A DNA stretch of 64,000 bases, from contig NC_088911.1 in assembly GCF_963576675.1 (NCBI RefSeq), positions 84,411,256 to 84,475,255 on the forward strand, in the 5' to 3' direction. Shown one piece after another: positions 1 to 13,800 of the stretch. Origin of the DNA: Euphorbia lathyris (taxonomy: Eukaryota > Streptophyta > Magnoliopsida > Malpighiales > Euphorbiaceae). Numbering within the stretch: the first letter of the stretch is position 1; each line of letters starts with the position of its first letter. A program made the translations under genes and the position numbers. The notes below the pieces were generated by a model. The model was not told where the DNA came from and did no database searches. It saw nothing but the letters and a program-made list of their open reading frames with translations.

Positions 1-637
1 AACGGCAGCGTTTTGGAGATACGCGGGCTGAGTGATCTTGGGCTTGTTTGACTTGGGCCTTGACTTCCATATAGGGCTTGGGCCTTATGATCTTTATGTC
101 TTATAACAATTATAAACTCAATATTGAACAAACACATTAGTAACAATAAATCAAAGCATTTAAACTTAATGTGTTATAGAATATTTAATTTCACTTAATT
201 AATTTTGTCAAATCAAAATCTTGTGGAAAGGTGTTTCAACAATCACCTCTTCCCCTGCACATTTACATTCGCATGCTTCGCTAATTGTCATTTCGCGAAG
301 CCAAAATCGTCCTTTTTCATAACTAACACGTTTAATTTTTTCTGTAGATGGTTGAATACGTAACATCCCTTTCTGGAAGGCGGCGTACTGGGCTGCAGGG
401 GAGATGATTTTTCTTCCTGTATAGGGATGAACTTCCCCAAGATTGACACATTCACTCCTGAAATGATTCGTTAGGAGAGGTTGTGTCAATCTCGGGGTGC
501 ACCATGGGACACGTCCATCCCATGGTGCCAATCTTCAAAGTGGACCTTACTTAATCCGGTGCCAAGATTACTCATTCGTTTCAAAATTGGTACCGGATTA
601 GTTAGTTTCAGTTTAAAATGATTGGTTAGTAGAGTTC

Positions 638-741
638 ATTGTGGCAATCTTGTTGTAAATTTTGATAATGTTATGATTTGAATGTTGTTATTGTGGCAAT
701 CTTGTTGTAAATTTTGATAATGTTATGATCTTAATGTTCGA
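638..741. repeat. Two-copy 52-bp tandem duplication
   Basis: The unit beginning attgtggcaatcttgttg occurs at 638 and again at 690. The two copies are nearly identical up to a short divergent tail, so this is a simple local duplication. Confidence 0.8.
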
Positions 742-784
742 ATCCGTTGTTGTTTGCCAATTTTTGTTATATACCACTTCGCGT

Positions 785-935
785 ATTAGCTTCAAATCAT
801 ATCCAGCATTCGCATATGCGAACTAAATTCATCAAGCAAAACAAACTTTAGCTTCGCAGGCTTCGCATATGCGAACTAAATTCATTAAGTAAATTAAAAC
901 ATTAACTTCGCAGGCTTCGCATATGGGTGAATATG
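785..935. repeat. Repeated TTCGCATATGCGAA palindromes
   Basis: Two to three copies of a unit built around the palindrome ttcgcatatgcgaa, followed by ctaaattcat, in direct repeat. The CG-rich palindromes stand out in AT-rich DNA and recall the tgtcgca/tgcgaca array at 26246-26430. Confidence 0.65.
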
Positions 936-1669
936 CGAAGTCAGACGGGATGGGGCGAGCTCCGCGTAAATATTGAGGGTATTTTTGGAAAGTCACATAA
1001 AATCAGTCTAGATATGTAGTAGAATTAGTAAATGGGTTTAATATGTAAATGGACCTCCCATTTGACCTAGAAAATTACACAGAAATTCATATTTTAAAAA
1101 CTATTTACAACTATATCAAGTCATAATTTTGGATTATGTCAAACTTGTAAAATCAGTACTTTTAATATATTTTAAGGGTTAGAATTTATAAATTAGAAGT
1201 CTACAATATATTTTCTAAGGTTTATGATTTATGAATTGGAGTCTATAATTTTTAAATTATGATATAAAATCATAATATATAGAGAATAATGACATATTAA
1301 GAATTAAGTTTAGTGATATGACTTAGTTGTAATTTTGTACTTAGTTATGATATTCCTGTATTTGACCCTTTTCTAATTTTCCCAATTAAAAATAGAATGC
1401 AAGAAATAAAAATTGAAAAGGAGGATAATTGAGAGTGAATTGTACAAAGCTGGTATAATTGCAGTGGTTGCTGAAAATCACAAAAAATCCGGAATAATAT
1501 ATGAAATTATGCAACACTTACTAAAAAAACAAACAAGTACGTACGTGGTCTAAAGGAAAGGACTGACTAGCCAGTATCTCCATTTATTTATTTATTTAAA
1601 TATACCATGCTATTAAATATATTAATGATTTTAAATCTAACACGACAGTATAATGCTTTATTTAACTAA

Positions 1670-2254
1670 GCATTAAAGTATAAAAATACCTTTAACATTT
1701 TCGATTATAAGCAATTTTATCCCTAATGTTTAAAATTGTATTTTGCCCCTAATGTTGGAAGCCAAGAGCAATTTTACCTCTAACGTTGATAAATTGCGTC
1801 AATTTGAAAAATAATTCATCAAACTGTTTTCTCGGTCATGAATCATCTACACTTCACACGTGCGTCATTTTATCAGTAACAAATCACAAACATATGTTGG
1901 GATGTGAAAAAATGAAAAAAATAAATATATACTGTCTTTTGTACGAATTGGAAAAAAAATTCAAAAAATTCACCCAATTTATAAATATTAATCTCCAATT
2001 TTATAATTAATTATATAAAACATGAAATCCTTTTTTTAGAACAAATTAAAAAATAAATTGATAGACAATTGGTGCAGAATAAGGAATAAAAATATTTGTG
2101 TTTTATAATAGAGGTAAAATTGACTCAAATTATCAACGTTAGGGATAAAATTGCACTTGGCTATTACTTTAAGAGTAAACTTACACCATTTTAGATATTA
2201 GGGATAAAATTGCTTCTGACCCAAAACGTTAGGAATAGTTTTGCACCTTAATCC
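1670..2254. mobile_element. Mutator-type MITE, copy 1
   Basis: A 585-bp non-autonomous element flanked by a perfect 9-bp target duplication, tttaactaa, at 1661-1669 and 2255-2263. The ends are imperfect inverted repeats made of alternating blocks of the type gcaattttatccctaa and ttagggataaaattgc. It is the same family as the copies at 24894, 40807, 42122, 44610 and 48521. A 9-bp duplication points to the Mutator superfamily. It encodes no protein. Confidence 0.85.
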
Positions 2255-3438
2255 TTTAACTAATAAGTGGAGAATTGCTATATTGATTTTTGATATTCGC
2301 CTATATATACCCAATATAACAAAAAAATATTCATCACTTCATATATTATTATTATTATTATTATTATTATGGTTCTGAGCTTCCCAGAATGACCAGTCTT
2401 TAAGGGTCGGTCTGTTTTTGATATTTCCTCGGGATTAGCCCCTCCATTGTAACAAAAAGTATATATCTATTTGGCCGGTTCGATTGAACCAGTGCTCGCC
2501 AAACTGTGCAAATGGAGTAGATTGTCCAGTTTATGTTAAACCATGTTTTTCATTTGGTCGAAACCACCCCTCCAGCCAAGTTATTATTTCCTAATCCGAT
2601 TAAATCTTTAGGTTCCGTTTGTTTGTCTGAAAATTTTGTGTTTTGAAATTTTTTGGGTATGAGAAATTTTTTTATTGAAAAATAAATATTTTCCGGTGTT
2701 TGGTTACAATCCGGAAAATGCGAAGAAGTAGCGAGTGCGAGTTGTTTTCAAAAGGGTAAGAATAAATGAACTATATGGTTCCAAAAAATTTAGAAAAATG
2801 TTTTACATTTTCTTCGTATATTTTTCAGTTGAATCATCTAAATTTTTTTGTTGATTTATTTTCCCTAACAAACAAATATCGAAAAATTAGAACAATATTT
2901 TCCGGCAAACAAATGAGACCATGGTGTTTTTTTAGTATGTTTTCTATTTGGGAAATAATTCTATATGTATTAAAGTTTATTTCCACATTTTTAAATTATA
3001 AAAAAAGCACATGTAAATTGAAACAAGTTTATCACACTTGATATGATTGCATAATTATCACGTTACATGTAGTCTCATAGGTCCGAAAATGGTAATCGTC
3101 CACGCCACGTGGACCAGTCATTGAAAACCTCAGGGTTACACATGTTTAACCCTGATATTGCACCTTAATTTCTAGACAACAATTACAATAAATGCAATAG
3201 TTCCAGGTTGACATCAAACCTCATCCATTAAGTAACTACTACGGGAATCCAACTAATTTGGGGCACATAATCATGACATCATATCAATAAAAAGGCACAT
3301 AGTACATTAACCTTGCATGTTTGAGCTACATATTTTTTAGTGTCTTTCTCCTCCTTTAGCCTTTTGTAACTTAAGCATCAGAGTGGGGCCATCGGTCCTC
3401 GGCTTCTCCTTGATATTTTTTTTGTCTCATCTTAGACA
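2255..3438. other. Intergenic, AT-rich
   Basis: Contains an (ATT)n microsatellite at about 2345-2370 and otherwise no recognisable gene. The frame at 2766-3041 has AT-driven composition and no domain, so I do not call it. Confidence 0.5.
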
Positions 3439-4760
3439 TTGGAAGCACGAAAGAAACATCAAATTATCAAACATCAAATTGGTCCGGTGAACGTGGATCC
3501 AAGAAACAAATTAAGCCATGACTTAATTGGTCTCTTCATAATCCAATATCCCTTCATCATCAAACCCATCAAAACTTTTATAGACGTGAATGATAATCCA
3601 ATTAGACTCTTACAGATGACCTTGGAGTTCGACTTATGCATGGAGGCATGTTTTGGTTTACTGGATCTAGTGCAGTGGAAGTTTGTATATGAGATTACTA
3701 AACAACTCAGCTACAACATGGGCTTCGTTCAAGAATCGATGAACATCATCATGTAAGAACATGCGATTGAAATGGCGAATGTTAGAGAAGAGCTTAAAGA
3801 AGCTAGTTGCTTTTTCTACCGGACATCATATCGTCTGAAGTTGCCGCGTAAGATAGATCTGTCTCTAGATTCTCAATGAGAAAACATAAGAGGCCGGTCT
3901 AGGGGAAGAGATCATATCGCCCACCACTACAGGTGCCATCATGCTAGAAGACTTTATAGAGAGCATCATAAGGGGGGATTTGAGTAATCGTACACTCCTC
4001 CCCCTAAAAGGCCATCTCAGAGGCATCAACGAGATTACTTTGACGAATCTAAGTCTAAGATGAAGGAAAACCATCGGGAAAAACTCGCTCAGATCTTATC
4101 ATCATGATCAACACGAAGACTAATGAAAAGATATAGGGCCAAGAACTAAGCATTGATGATAGGCTAGAGAACAACTATGTACTGAAAGACCTTAAGAAAA
4201 TGAAGCTCCCCCTAACAAGGAAAAGATATAAAATCTCATCCATAAGGAACATTGGAATTCCATGGCTGATGCTGACATTGGTGTTAGGATTCCCGAAGTT
4301 ACTAACATGTGTTTATAACTTTGCATGGACATGCTGACGAGACCAATGCCAAAGGGATTCAAATACCCTTTGCTCAAAGAGTATAATAGATTGTGAGATC
4401 CCAATCTACATGTGAAGAATTTCTGAAGGTCATTAAGACTATGACGGCCACTGACACTGTCATGTGCAGATTCTTTTCCATAACTCTATAAGATGTTGTT
4501 GGCTACTAGTACAAACAACTCTTAATTGGATATATTCAAAACTTTAATCAAATGGAAAATCAGTTTGTTCAGCACTTCATCACATCAATACTAGAGAGAA
4601 AAACCATGGAAGATTTGAATTACCTAGTCTAGGAACCACATGACAAGCTTCAAGAATGGGTTGAAAGGTTCCAAAAAACCACAAACAAGTTTCGACACCT
4701 CAATATGGACAATGTTGTAAATGTCATGCCTTGTCCAACGAACTCACAGAAAGATGGCCC
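3439..4760 (+). pseudogene. Degenerate Ty3/gypsy gag fragment
   Basis: Plus-strand translation from about 4340 to 4730 reads, across stops and a frame change, as a plant Ty3/gypsy capsid region: PMPKGFKYPLLKEY, then DPNLHVKNF, a tract ending YKQLLIGYIQNFNQMENQFV, and KLQEWVERFQKTTNKFRHLN. This order (target-approach, W/Y-xx-L, R/KFVxHF, REWVxRF) is characteristic of Retrotrans_gag. Upstream, 3439-3756 is an open frame that could be the N-terminal part of the same ORF but shows no motif. No protease, RT or LTR follows, so it is an isolated dead remnant. Confidence 0.6.
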
Positions 4761-5386
4761 AAAATGTTTCTAGATAACATACGAGACATGCTGCTACTAT
4801 ACTTTAGAGATAAATAATAGTTATTTAGAACAAGAATTGGAACATAAATGCTTGATTCAATATTTAATGATGTAGAATATTGCTTAATGTCATACGGAAG
4901 TAGATATTGCGATTTCATATGGTAATAGGAAGATTATTGACCTGGAATATCTACAGAGAATATCTTACTCGATGTCGACCGTCCTAAAGTTCGTCTTTGA
5001 ACAAAAATAAAACGCAAAAGGAGATCGAAAATTTCAGGGATAATCGATCGGAGAAACGAAGAATCAGATCAGAGAAACGGAGAAGGAGATCGTGAAAATA
5101 GAGAGAACAGGGAGATCGTGTATCTGTTATGCATGAAAATTAGAATCTATTTATATCTAATGACATTACTATATGTATAATTATGCCATCAATAAGTCTA
5201 CACACATAAATACGTGTTTTCACATAGTGGTCTGTTTTCATGTGATCCATCCCTATATATATAATCGATGTTCTTCAAACATGACGTTATATTTGTATGA
5301 TTTATCCTAGAATATTTCCGCATTAAAATCTCTAAAAAAATTGCCAAAATGATTTATAATGAAGATATAGATTTAACCATTTTTTA
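4761..5386. other. Intergenic, possible LTR debris
   Basis: No gene seen. Reads on the minus strand somewhat like a plant LTR leader (purine/pyrimidine-rich ggagatcg and cggagaaacg repeats around 5020-5110), but no ends or duplications could be found. Confidence 0.25.
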
Positions 5387-5861
5387 GGTTAATTTCAAAT
5401 AAATGTCATGTGGTTTCACGTTTTTATAGATTGGTGCCTGTGATTTTTTTGTTACAAACCGATCCCTATGATTTGCAAAATTTTTATTTTTTATTGACTC
5501 TGCCAAATTTGACCGATAACGACCTCAAAACGAAAATTTTCAAGAATTAAATGATATTTTAAGCAACTTTAAATTCTTCAACTTTTTAGGTTTGAGGTCA
5601 TTTAGGTGGTGTTTTTTTATGAAAGAAAGTTAGTGTTTAGAGAGAGAAAACTCCAAAAAATGATGATTTTGAAAATTAAAAAATGTGATAATAAACAATT
5701 TTAATTTTTGAAATTTTTTATTCTGAGGTTGTTATCCGCCAAATTTGACAAAGGTAAATAAAAAATAAAAATTTTGCAAATCACATAGTTGAGTTTGTAA
5801 TAAAAAAACCACTAATACCGATCTACAAAAACGTGAAACCACATAGCATTTATTTTAACCC
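5387..5861. mobile_element. MITE with ~120-bp inverted repeats
   Basis: About 475 bp whose ends are long inverted repeats. The left end contains catgtggtttcacgttttta and the right end its near complement, with a second matching block around tttgcaaaatttttatttt. No ORF. The terminal ggttaa/ttaacc is clear but no convincing target duplication was found, so the superfamily is open. Confidence 0.7.
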
Positions 5862-7079
5862 TTTATATATATTCTGCTATTAATTATAATTCCAATTTTT
5901 TTATTGATGCTTTTAAAACGGATCATTCAGGTAAATTTCCCACATAACTATATAGATATCATATGTGTAAGATGCTAGGCCCAAAATTGGAATAAGTACT
6001 GGTTAGCTAGCTTGCAAAATTTCCATTTATTTATTCATTCATAGATTTGAATTTTCTCAAAATTAAGTTTTAACTGAAAAAGTTTATTATGTTTAATACA
6101 TTTTAATTATTTAATATAAAATTAATGGTTGAGATTTAATTATTTAATAAATAATTAATATATAAAATCCAAAATGAAATCTAAAGTTATAGAATTTACA
6201 AGAAAATCTGCATGTCAATGTTCTTACACAGAAATTACAAAAAGTTATAGAATTTATAATTTCTAACACATCTATGTACATTGAACATAAAGTTACACAA
6301 ACACATGTTAGGATTTCAAGTCTAGATCTCTAAATCATCATATGCTAAAACATTCTAATTACTCAAACAATACAAATTTAACTAACCAATAAAAAGAAAT
6401 TGAAGTTGAATAATTAATGATGAATAGAACAAAAAAAAAAAAAAAAAAAAAAAGAGTGTTGATTGATGTAGACATGAAAAACAGTTTTTGAAGGAAGAAA
6501 AAGAGGGAGGATTTGTTAATAAGAGAAAAGCAATTAGTGATACATAGAAATAGAAGTATCCAAAAAGGAATCCAATGATTTTTCATGTGGGACATTATTG
6601 CATTATATATATGTAATGTAGGTGGGAGATACCACATAACACAAGGAGAATGTATTCTTACTTATATTATACTCATTTTACATCAATATACTATCAATTA
6701 TTATACATTAATTCAATTACACAAGTCTTTCAGATATAATAACATTATTCTTACAACTTTATACATCACATTCAATTTTTAGCTATTAGAGCCTTATCAA
6801 TCAAGAGCTCTAAAATTCAACTCCCAACTATCAAACAACCATTTCAACCAAAAGCATTAATAGTTAAAATTTAATTGAAATTTTACCCAACTTCAACTTC
6901 AAATTCTCAATTACTTAATATAAGAGACTCTAATATCATTATTAAATAACTATACGAATTAAAATGCAATAATAGTTTTTATATTAATTTCTAACACTAA
7001 CTACCCTTTTTGTTTATTAAATTTTAGCATAAAAGCAAACAGGATTTGTGGTTGTCCACACCTTATAAGTCCAAAGTGA
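5862..7079. other. Intergenic, AT-rich
   Basis: No gene or structured element seen. Contains a 23-nt poly-A run at 6431-6453. The two opposing short frames around 6359-6782 are low-complexity and are not called. Confidence 0.5.
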
Positions 7080-8600
7080 CAATAAACCATTTAACACAAC
7101 TTGCAGGTGTGAGATGTTATAATAAAAGCTATTATTGTACATTAACTAGCAGCTTAAATTTTTGGTTTAGTTCAATTGGGTTTTTGACATAGTATCAGAG
7201 TATTTCAACACATGGTAAGATGAAAATGTGTTGTACACGTTTCAAACTCATGAAGTATTCATGTGCGGAGATATGTCAGAAATTAATAATAAACGCCCAA
7301 TTAGTTCATTGATATGATATCATCTAAAAGCAGAACTCACTCAAAAGGTATCTCAAATGAAGAGGATTGACTCATATATTTAAAGAGCGACATAACTTCC
7401 CAATTAAGCAATGTAGGTATTTAACACATCCCACTCACACCCAAATTATTTGCGGTGCGAAACAAATATCAATGGCAACCCAATATTGAATAACATGATT
7501 CTAATACCTTGTCAATAAACCAACTGAATCAAAAATTTAAGTTGATAATTAAGTTCAATAATATATTTTATTATAATATTTGACATACAAAAATGCCCAT
7601 TGAACTTGACTTTATCTCTAAAGTTTAAGATGATGGTTAGGCTTTAAGGCTAGTTTTCATATTATTTCTAACACATCTCACAAATAAATTTCTATATTGA
7701 ACTTGAAGTGTACATGTACACACTGAACTACACTATAATGTGTTTACATTTCACCAAAAGCTACTTTAAAGGTGGAGATTGACATATTTAAAGATTCATG
7801 TAACTTTCTAATTTACAAATGAAGGATATATTTACACACTATCTTATATTTACTTCATTTAGTACATGACGCTAATATTAGTAAGGAATTTAGCATTGAA
7901 CCATGACTCTCATACTTTGTAAACAAATATCTAACTTTTTCTAAAATGTATGTTAAAGGAGGAGCATTGTCTCACATATTGAAAGAGTCATATAGCTTCT
8001 TAATATATTAGAGCATCTCCAATAAACTCTTAGTCCGTTCTCTAAAAATAATATAAACAATTAACTTTTAGTGTTTGAGGAGTGACTAATACATATCATC
8101 TCTGATAATACTTCTCATATTTACTATTTATTTATTATTTTTATACCAATAGCGAGAGAAGAGAGACTTTCAGCAATAAAGTATTAATAAAAAAAAATGA
8201 AATAAGGAGAGGACCAGCAGTAGAGAGAGGCTCCTCGATAATAAAGATGATGACGACGCTTTTAGTGATTTGAGGAGTTACTAAGATGTTTTTGGAGTTC
8301 GTTTTTAACTCTCTCCCCTTAAATTTTAACTTAACACCTCAACTAAAAGGTTGTTGAAGATGTTCTTATGCTATTATATATGAAGTTGTTAAGATTTCAA
8401 TTCTTCTTTAGATGATTTGATACTTTGCCAAGGAACTAATGATAGTTAATTATTGTTAGATGTCATAATAAAAGATATTTAGGTGCATTATCTATTGTTT
8501 AATGCTTTTAGGTTAATTGGTTTCTTGACATAGTATTAGCCTCTCTTAAACCAAACAGTTGAAGATTCAAATCCCAGCAGTTCCATTTTTACATATATAT
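7080..8600. repeat. Degenerate repeated LTR-like segments
   Basis: Two related stretches (about 7110-7215 and 8450-8535) share a block ending gacatagtatcagag or gacatagtattagcc, reminiscent of the tggtatcagagc initiator-Met primer site next to copia-type LTRs. Between them a second motif, gatttgactcatatatttaaagag and variants, recurs near 7365, 7775 and 7970. They look like decayed LTR or TRIM pieces; no ORF or ends can be placed. Confidence 0.35.
8010..8366. mobile_element. MITE beginning gagcatctccaat
   Basis: A ~355-bp element with ends gagcatctccaataaac and its approximate complement at 8349-8366. Internal blocks (tagtgatttgaggagt, gagagaagagagactt) recur in the copies at 38417-38700 and 42031-42863, so it is a repeated family here. 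Non-coding; superfamily not determined. Confidence 0.6.
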
Positions 8601-10324
8601 TAAAAATAATGATATATAATGAGTTTATGTTATACAACCTTCAAACCCAATAGATATTTGCATACATAGGTGTACTAGAAATAATAATCAAAGCTATATT
8701 TGAACCTTATTTACCAGGTTATTAGTTCAATTGATTTTGCACAATTATAAGGTTTAAGAATAATTTATATTATTTCTAAGACAAATGTATTAGAAATAAT
8801 AAAAACTTCTTTTTATAGTTTTATGTACCTAAGATTTTGATTAAATGGTCCCTTAACAAGGGATATATGTAGTTTTAGACCTAATTCTTTACCTATATCT
8901 ATATGATACTGATAGTGCCACAAAACTATGAAATTAGCAATTAATTAATGAAGTAATATTCTCAATCAATAGTCGCACAAATAATATATGATATTTTGGA
9001 AATAAAACTCAGAAATGACAACTGAGATATATATAGTTTGCATTACATGTCTGGGTAATAGTACATGATGATTATATTATAACAAACTTGCACTATATAT
9101 ATATTTTAAGAAAACAATAAACATAATTATAAAGGATGAGAAAATGTTACTTACCCCTTTTCAACTCATGAAATTTCAATCTTCACTCATATCTCTCTCA
9201 TTTTAGGAATACAATTTCTGCAGCCATTTCTCTAACTCAATCCACAGCAGGATTCTTCATTAGTAGATCCCAAAATGGCATTCATTCGTTGGATTTTGAG
9301 AACCTGAAAATAAAATTAAAAAAGAGGTTTAGTTAATTAAATGATTGCTAGATAGCTGTAATATACTCCATAAGACAAGACATAATTTTAGGTACTGGCA
9401 AAGCAAAAGGCAATATGATTATAATATAATATAATATGCATAATTCAAAAAATGAATAAAGTCAAATAATTAGTTGCAATCTCTAAGTGAAATACAATTA
9501 ATGATGAACTGTATGCAATTATGAATCACCTAAATTAAATTCCAAATCATGATTGTGAAATTATATATGTAAATGCAACTTGATAAATGACAGAAAATAT
9601 CAATTATTGTGAGAATTTTTTGTACATAAATTGGAGTAAGTACGTACATAGTAGTCTAGTGTTATCTATAAGAGCTGGATGTGGGGTACAATTACAACAT
9701 ATAATAGAATGAATGAGAATGTCATCAAATTATCATTTTTCTCTAAGCAGACAAAAGACAATCTGCTTTGCTTCAGGTATAGCTAATTACATTTTAGATT
9801 TCAAATGAAAAGGACACTATATATATGCAGACAAAGCAGTATAAAACCATTTTTATATTCTGTCATCAAATTTATAAGATCTCAAATTTAGCTGATATGA
9901 TATATACTTTGTATTCTCTGCAACAAACAAACAACACTGAATCAGCATAATTCTGGGTTCTATTTTTTTTATATTTTATTACATCATTCAGTGGGTGTAT
10001 TTTTATATTAATCTATATAATAGCATATAACAGCATCTATAAATTATTATAAAAAAATAAAAGTTAAGGTAAAGTGAGTCTTTCTATCCCTATATATGCA
10101 AATTAGGGTTTCAACTACTTGGCCTAGGGTTTAAAATACAACAGTACCAAATTTATTAAATTTCTATATGCATAATTAATTATGTTTAGAAACAAAAATG
10201 CTCTTGCTGAAGTACCAGAATTAATTAAATTAGCTTACTTCACATATTAATTAATTAAAAGAAAAGGATTAAATTACCATAATTCGATAATATAGGGACC
10301 ACAGGGGAATAAATGAATCCAGAA
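8367..10324. other. Intergenic, probable LSH 3' flank
   Basis: No protein-coding gene seen. On the minus strand a plausible 3'-UTR intron for the LSH gene exists: a donor-like gtaatt just after the stop codon (about 10277) and a polypyrimidine-AG acceptor (about 9302) followed by non-repetitive sequence down to about 9160. This is inference only. Confidence 0.3.
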
Positions 10325-10873
10325 TTACTGCATGGGAAAGGTGGAGGAAGTGTCATGATCAGTAGTAGTAGTAGTAGAAGAAGATGTAGCAGAAGGTTTT
10401 CTCTTCTTTTTCTTCTTCTTATAAGGAATTCCTCTTGCTTTTGCTTGTGAATCTCTTACTTCCCGGAGATAAACTCGAATAGCGCCGCTAGCAAACGGAT
10501 TAGTCTCCGGCAAGCCACCATTTTCTTCATAAGCAGCTCTCAGCCGTCCGATTAGGGCATCTAGACTACCCCAAGCTTGTTTAAGTGGACATGTACAGGG
10601 ACCAGGTGGTTCTGGCTGTCCAAAATACATACAACCTTGTAAGTGTACCTTTGTTTTCCCGAATTGATCCAGGTATCTTAGAAAATCAAGTACTTGATTC
10701 GCGTTGCACTGTGATAATGCTACCGGTGGTCTCTGGTTTCTCAAGTACTGTCCGAAAGTGTTCCAATCTCGCCGTTTCTGTGACTCGTATCGGCTCAACG
10801 GCGCCGGACTCTGATGATGACCGATTGATGATGATCCTTCTGCTATGTCTTTCCCTTTGCTTCCTGACATCAC
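10325..10873 (-). CDS. ALOG (LSH) family transcription factor
   Basis: A 182-residue single-exon protein of the plant LIGHT-DEPENDENT SHORT HYPOCOTYLS family, nuclear DNA-binding regulators of organ boundary and meristem development. The ALOG domain runs from about residue 27 ([18 protein letters not shown]) to about 150. It includes the family's zinc-ribbon insertion (HLQGC, then PGPCTCP: one His and three Cys) and the helices [17 protein letters not shown] and [20 protein letters not shown] basic nuclear-localisation tract (KKKKKKRK) follows, then a Ser/Thr-rich tail. Length, domain order and the short [12 protein letters not shown] leader are normal for the family; the start is MMSG at 10873. 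The family is derived from a retroelement-type recombinase DNA-binding domain. Which member (LSH3/4-like or LSH10-like) cannot be decided by eye. One of only two intact host genes here, and no neighbour suggests a shared function. Confidence 0.96.
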   Translation of the reverse strand: MMSGSKGKDIAEGSSSIGHHQSPAPLSRYESQKRRDWNTFGQYLRNQRPPVALSQCNANQVLDFLRYLDQFGKTKVHLQGCMYFGQPEPPGPCTCPLKQAWGSLDALIGRLRAAYEENGGLPETNPFASGAIRVYLREVRDSQAKARGIPYKKKKKKRKPSATSSSTTTTTDHDTSSTFPMQ

Positions 10874-13800
10874 TGCACCTATTACTGATCAATTTCTTTT
10901 TTTGGATTTGTTTATGAGAGAAGAAGGGGAAAATAAGGAAAAGAAAATGAATATTTTTTTGATAGACAAAAGATAGAAGATGAGTTCAAATTAATATCAC
11001 ATTCAACAAAAATGCCCAAAAATATCTTCAACTACCCTAATTATTCTCATTTTCATAAATTTAACCCCTCATCTTTCATTTCAACATATTAAATTTCCGA
11101 TCATTTAGTTTTAGCCGCATTAAACGCTTGATGAAAAATATAAATCAATTTTGAATATAAATCTCGGTTAATTGCATTCTAAATTTAAATTTTTAATCAT
11201 TCAAAAGCAATTTTTTCTGGCTTATATACATCATGAGTCCCCTAAACTTGATCTAAAAAACTGATTGGTCTACTAAATTTGTAAAATGTATCATTGGCTC
11301 TGTGAACTTGGTTAAAATGATATGATAACCCTTAAAATCCATGTGGCAAAACATAAGAGGATTTAGAAAAATTGAAATGAATATCGTTTTAATGAAGTTC
11401 AAAAGACTAATAGATGGTTGTAAGCAAATTCATAGAGAAATAAAGGTCAATTAATATGGAAATTTAAAGGACTAACGAGACACTTTGTAAATTGATGAGC
11501 CCAGTCCATTTTTTGGGCCAAGTTTAGAGCGCCTCTAATGCATTAACTCCATCTATGTTACGTGTACAAAGAAACAATAAAAACCTTAGTTCGAACTATA
11601 AAAATATAATTTTTTTTTCTTTGATAAAAATATAATTTCAGACATAAGTAAAACAAGTAACACTTTTATTTGGATTAAATATTTGCAGCTAAGTAATTTA
11701 GGATTAATGCGACAAAACCTGAATGATGTATTGAATAAAAAATGAGGGAGTCAATTCATAAAAATGAGAAAGATGAGGGGCTGAAGAGGAATTTAGTGAA
11801 GAAAAATGTATAAGAAAAAAAGAAAAGAAAAATCACATCTAGTGAGGAGACATGATATGGGACCTATGAAAGTGCTTTAGGTTCTCTTTATTTGTTGCAA
11901 TCACATTATTTATCTTCCTTTAATGGTACTATTAGCATTAGCTAATACTTTTTTCCTATATATCTATTATTGTGTTTCCATCAACTGACCAATCATTTTC
12001 GAATATATTTTCCTAATTAGCTTTTTTATTTTCATTTAATTACTTCCCATTTTTACACACTAGCTACCACCTAATTCAGATTTAATTAAGCTAAGTTTTT
12101 TACTGTTTTTAGAAACCCATTTAATTATAAACAGATGCTTAGCATGTATGGTAATCCATCTTACTCACATCATCATTTTGTTAATACTTTAATAAGATTC
12201 CAAATCAATTTTTTTTTTAATTGCTCCTATTTTTACCTTGCTAATTCACACACTCAATTGCTGTAACTGATAAATATTTATTTTACCTTTTTTATCTTGA
12301 TTAATTTAATTGGTTTTGAAAGGGTATATTGATTGTAAATTAGTGAAATGATAGTATATTGGCAGCATTGTGCAAAAAGAAGAGCATAAGGGGACAAGTA
12401 TCTCAACAGGAGTTTCAAAAAAGGACAATGTGATCTTCACTTTCCCACCTTATGTTTGTTAATAAGGTTAATATATCTTGCTGTTGCTCCTCCTTTGCAT
12501 CCACTGTCACTGTCCCATTTTTCACACTTTAATCACATTCATTTCATAATTTTATTATATATAATTTATCTGATTACTCAGTTTCGGTTTGAATAAAAAT
12601 TATTAAGGGTTAATTCCTAACGAACATTAGAAAATAGTTAAAATCTGAAAAAGAATGATAATATAATTAAAAAGGTTCTTCAAGTATTAATTTGTACTAT
12701 TTTCTTCTAACAATGGCTTTTTATCACTAAAGTATATATCTAATGAATATATGCTTCCATAACCAACTGTTTAATTATGAGAAAATATATATGAACTTTT
12801 AATTAAAAAAGTATAACAATATATATATATATAAAAAGTCATAGTTGTCACACAGTAAGCATGTGCAATTAATTGTTGCCCTTGCCCTGGACTTGAATGC
12901 ATTTTCATGAGCCCAGATGTCTGCCATCCTTTAGATTTTGCATTATTGTTTTTCTTTTTGTTTTTTCTCTCTATTTACTTTATAATTGGATATTCTATTC
13001 TCTATTCATTTTCTTCAATTATATACATTAGTGGAGCTAAAAGTACAGCTTTTATTAATATTTTGACATTAATAAACTTAAGTGAAATTTAATGAATTAA
13101 AGGCAGCATTTTATTCAATTAGTCTTATTATATATCATTTTAATTCAAAAACCGTACAAATGAAGTCAAATCTACTCATTTTTTTTTTTTTTTTATTTAC
13201 GAGATAATGAGGATAGCGAATAAAAAAAATTGAAAACTTATAATGCACGCTCCTATATAGTTATAAAAATAAAATTGACTAATTGGTGGAAATGAAGGTG
13301 GATCCTGTTGACCCGATATGAAGATATTTTATTCAAAAAATATAATAATAAAAATAAAAATAACAGGTTGGTTATGAGAAGGTGGAATGTGGCTAATTAT
13401 GATTAAGCATTAATGAAATAAAAAAGGACAGACTTGTAACTCTAATCTAATTTAGTAACACAATCAGCACTGCTGATAATGCTTATTGATATTATATAAT
13501 ATTTGGTGCTACTTACTTAGTGATGTTTTTGTTTTTCTTTCCTTTATTCCCTTTCTATTCACACACCAAATCATATATATCATAATTCATTTCACATTCA
13601 ATTTAATTACTTTCTAATTATTCATAATTTAGATCATCTTATTTATTGCCCCTAAATCTAATGACTTTTTTATCCCCAAAAAAAATGTAATGATTTTTTC
13701 TGTATTTTTTTTAAAATAATTTTATATATTAGATACTTGAATATTCAAATCCTTTATATTTATCAAACGAATTCTTAGGTAGTTAAAATTGCAGCTTTCA

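Larger units (their letters stand above)
1..1669. other. Intergenic, no gene recognised
   Basis: No reading frame here resembles a known protein; the longest (minus strand, 208-531) has no recognisable domain. The stretch holds a 52-bp direct duplication (638-741), repeated CG-containing palindromes (785-935), and near 1000-1070 a sequence resembling the end of the Mutator-type element at 25829-26729 (shared atatgtaaatggacc). It is probably degraded transposon sequence. Confidence 0.5.

Noticed and set aside
208..531. 107-codon minus-strand frame
   Set aside because: No domain, no gene-like context, and lies in probable transposon debris.
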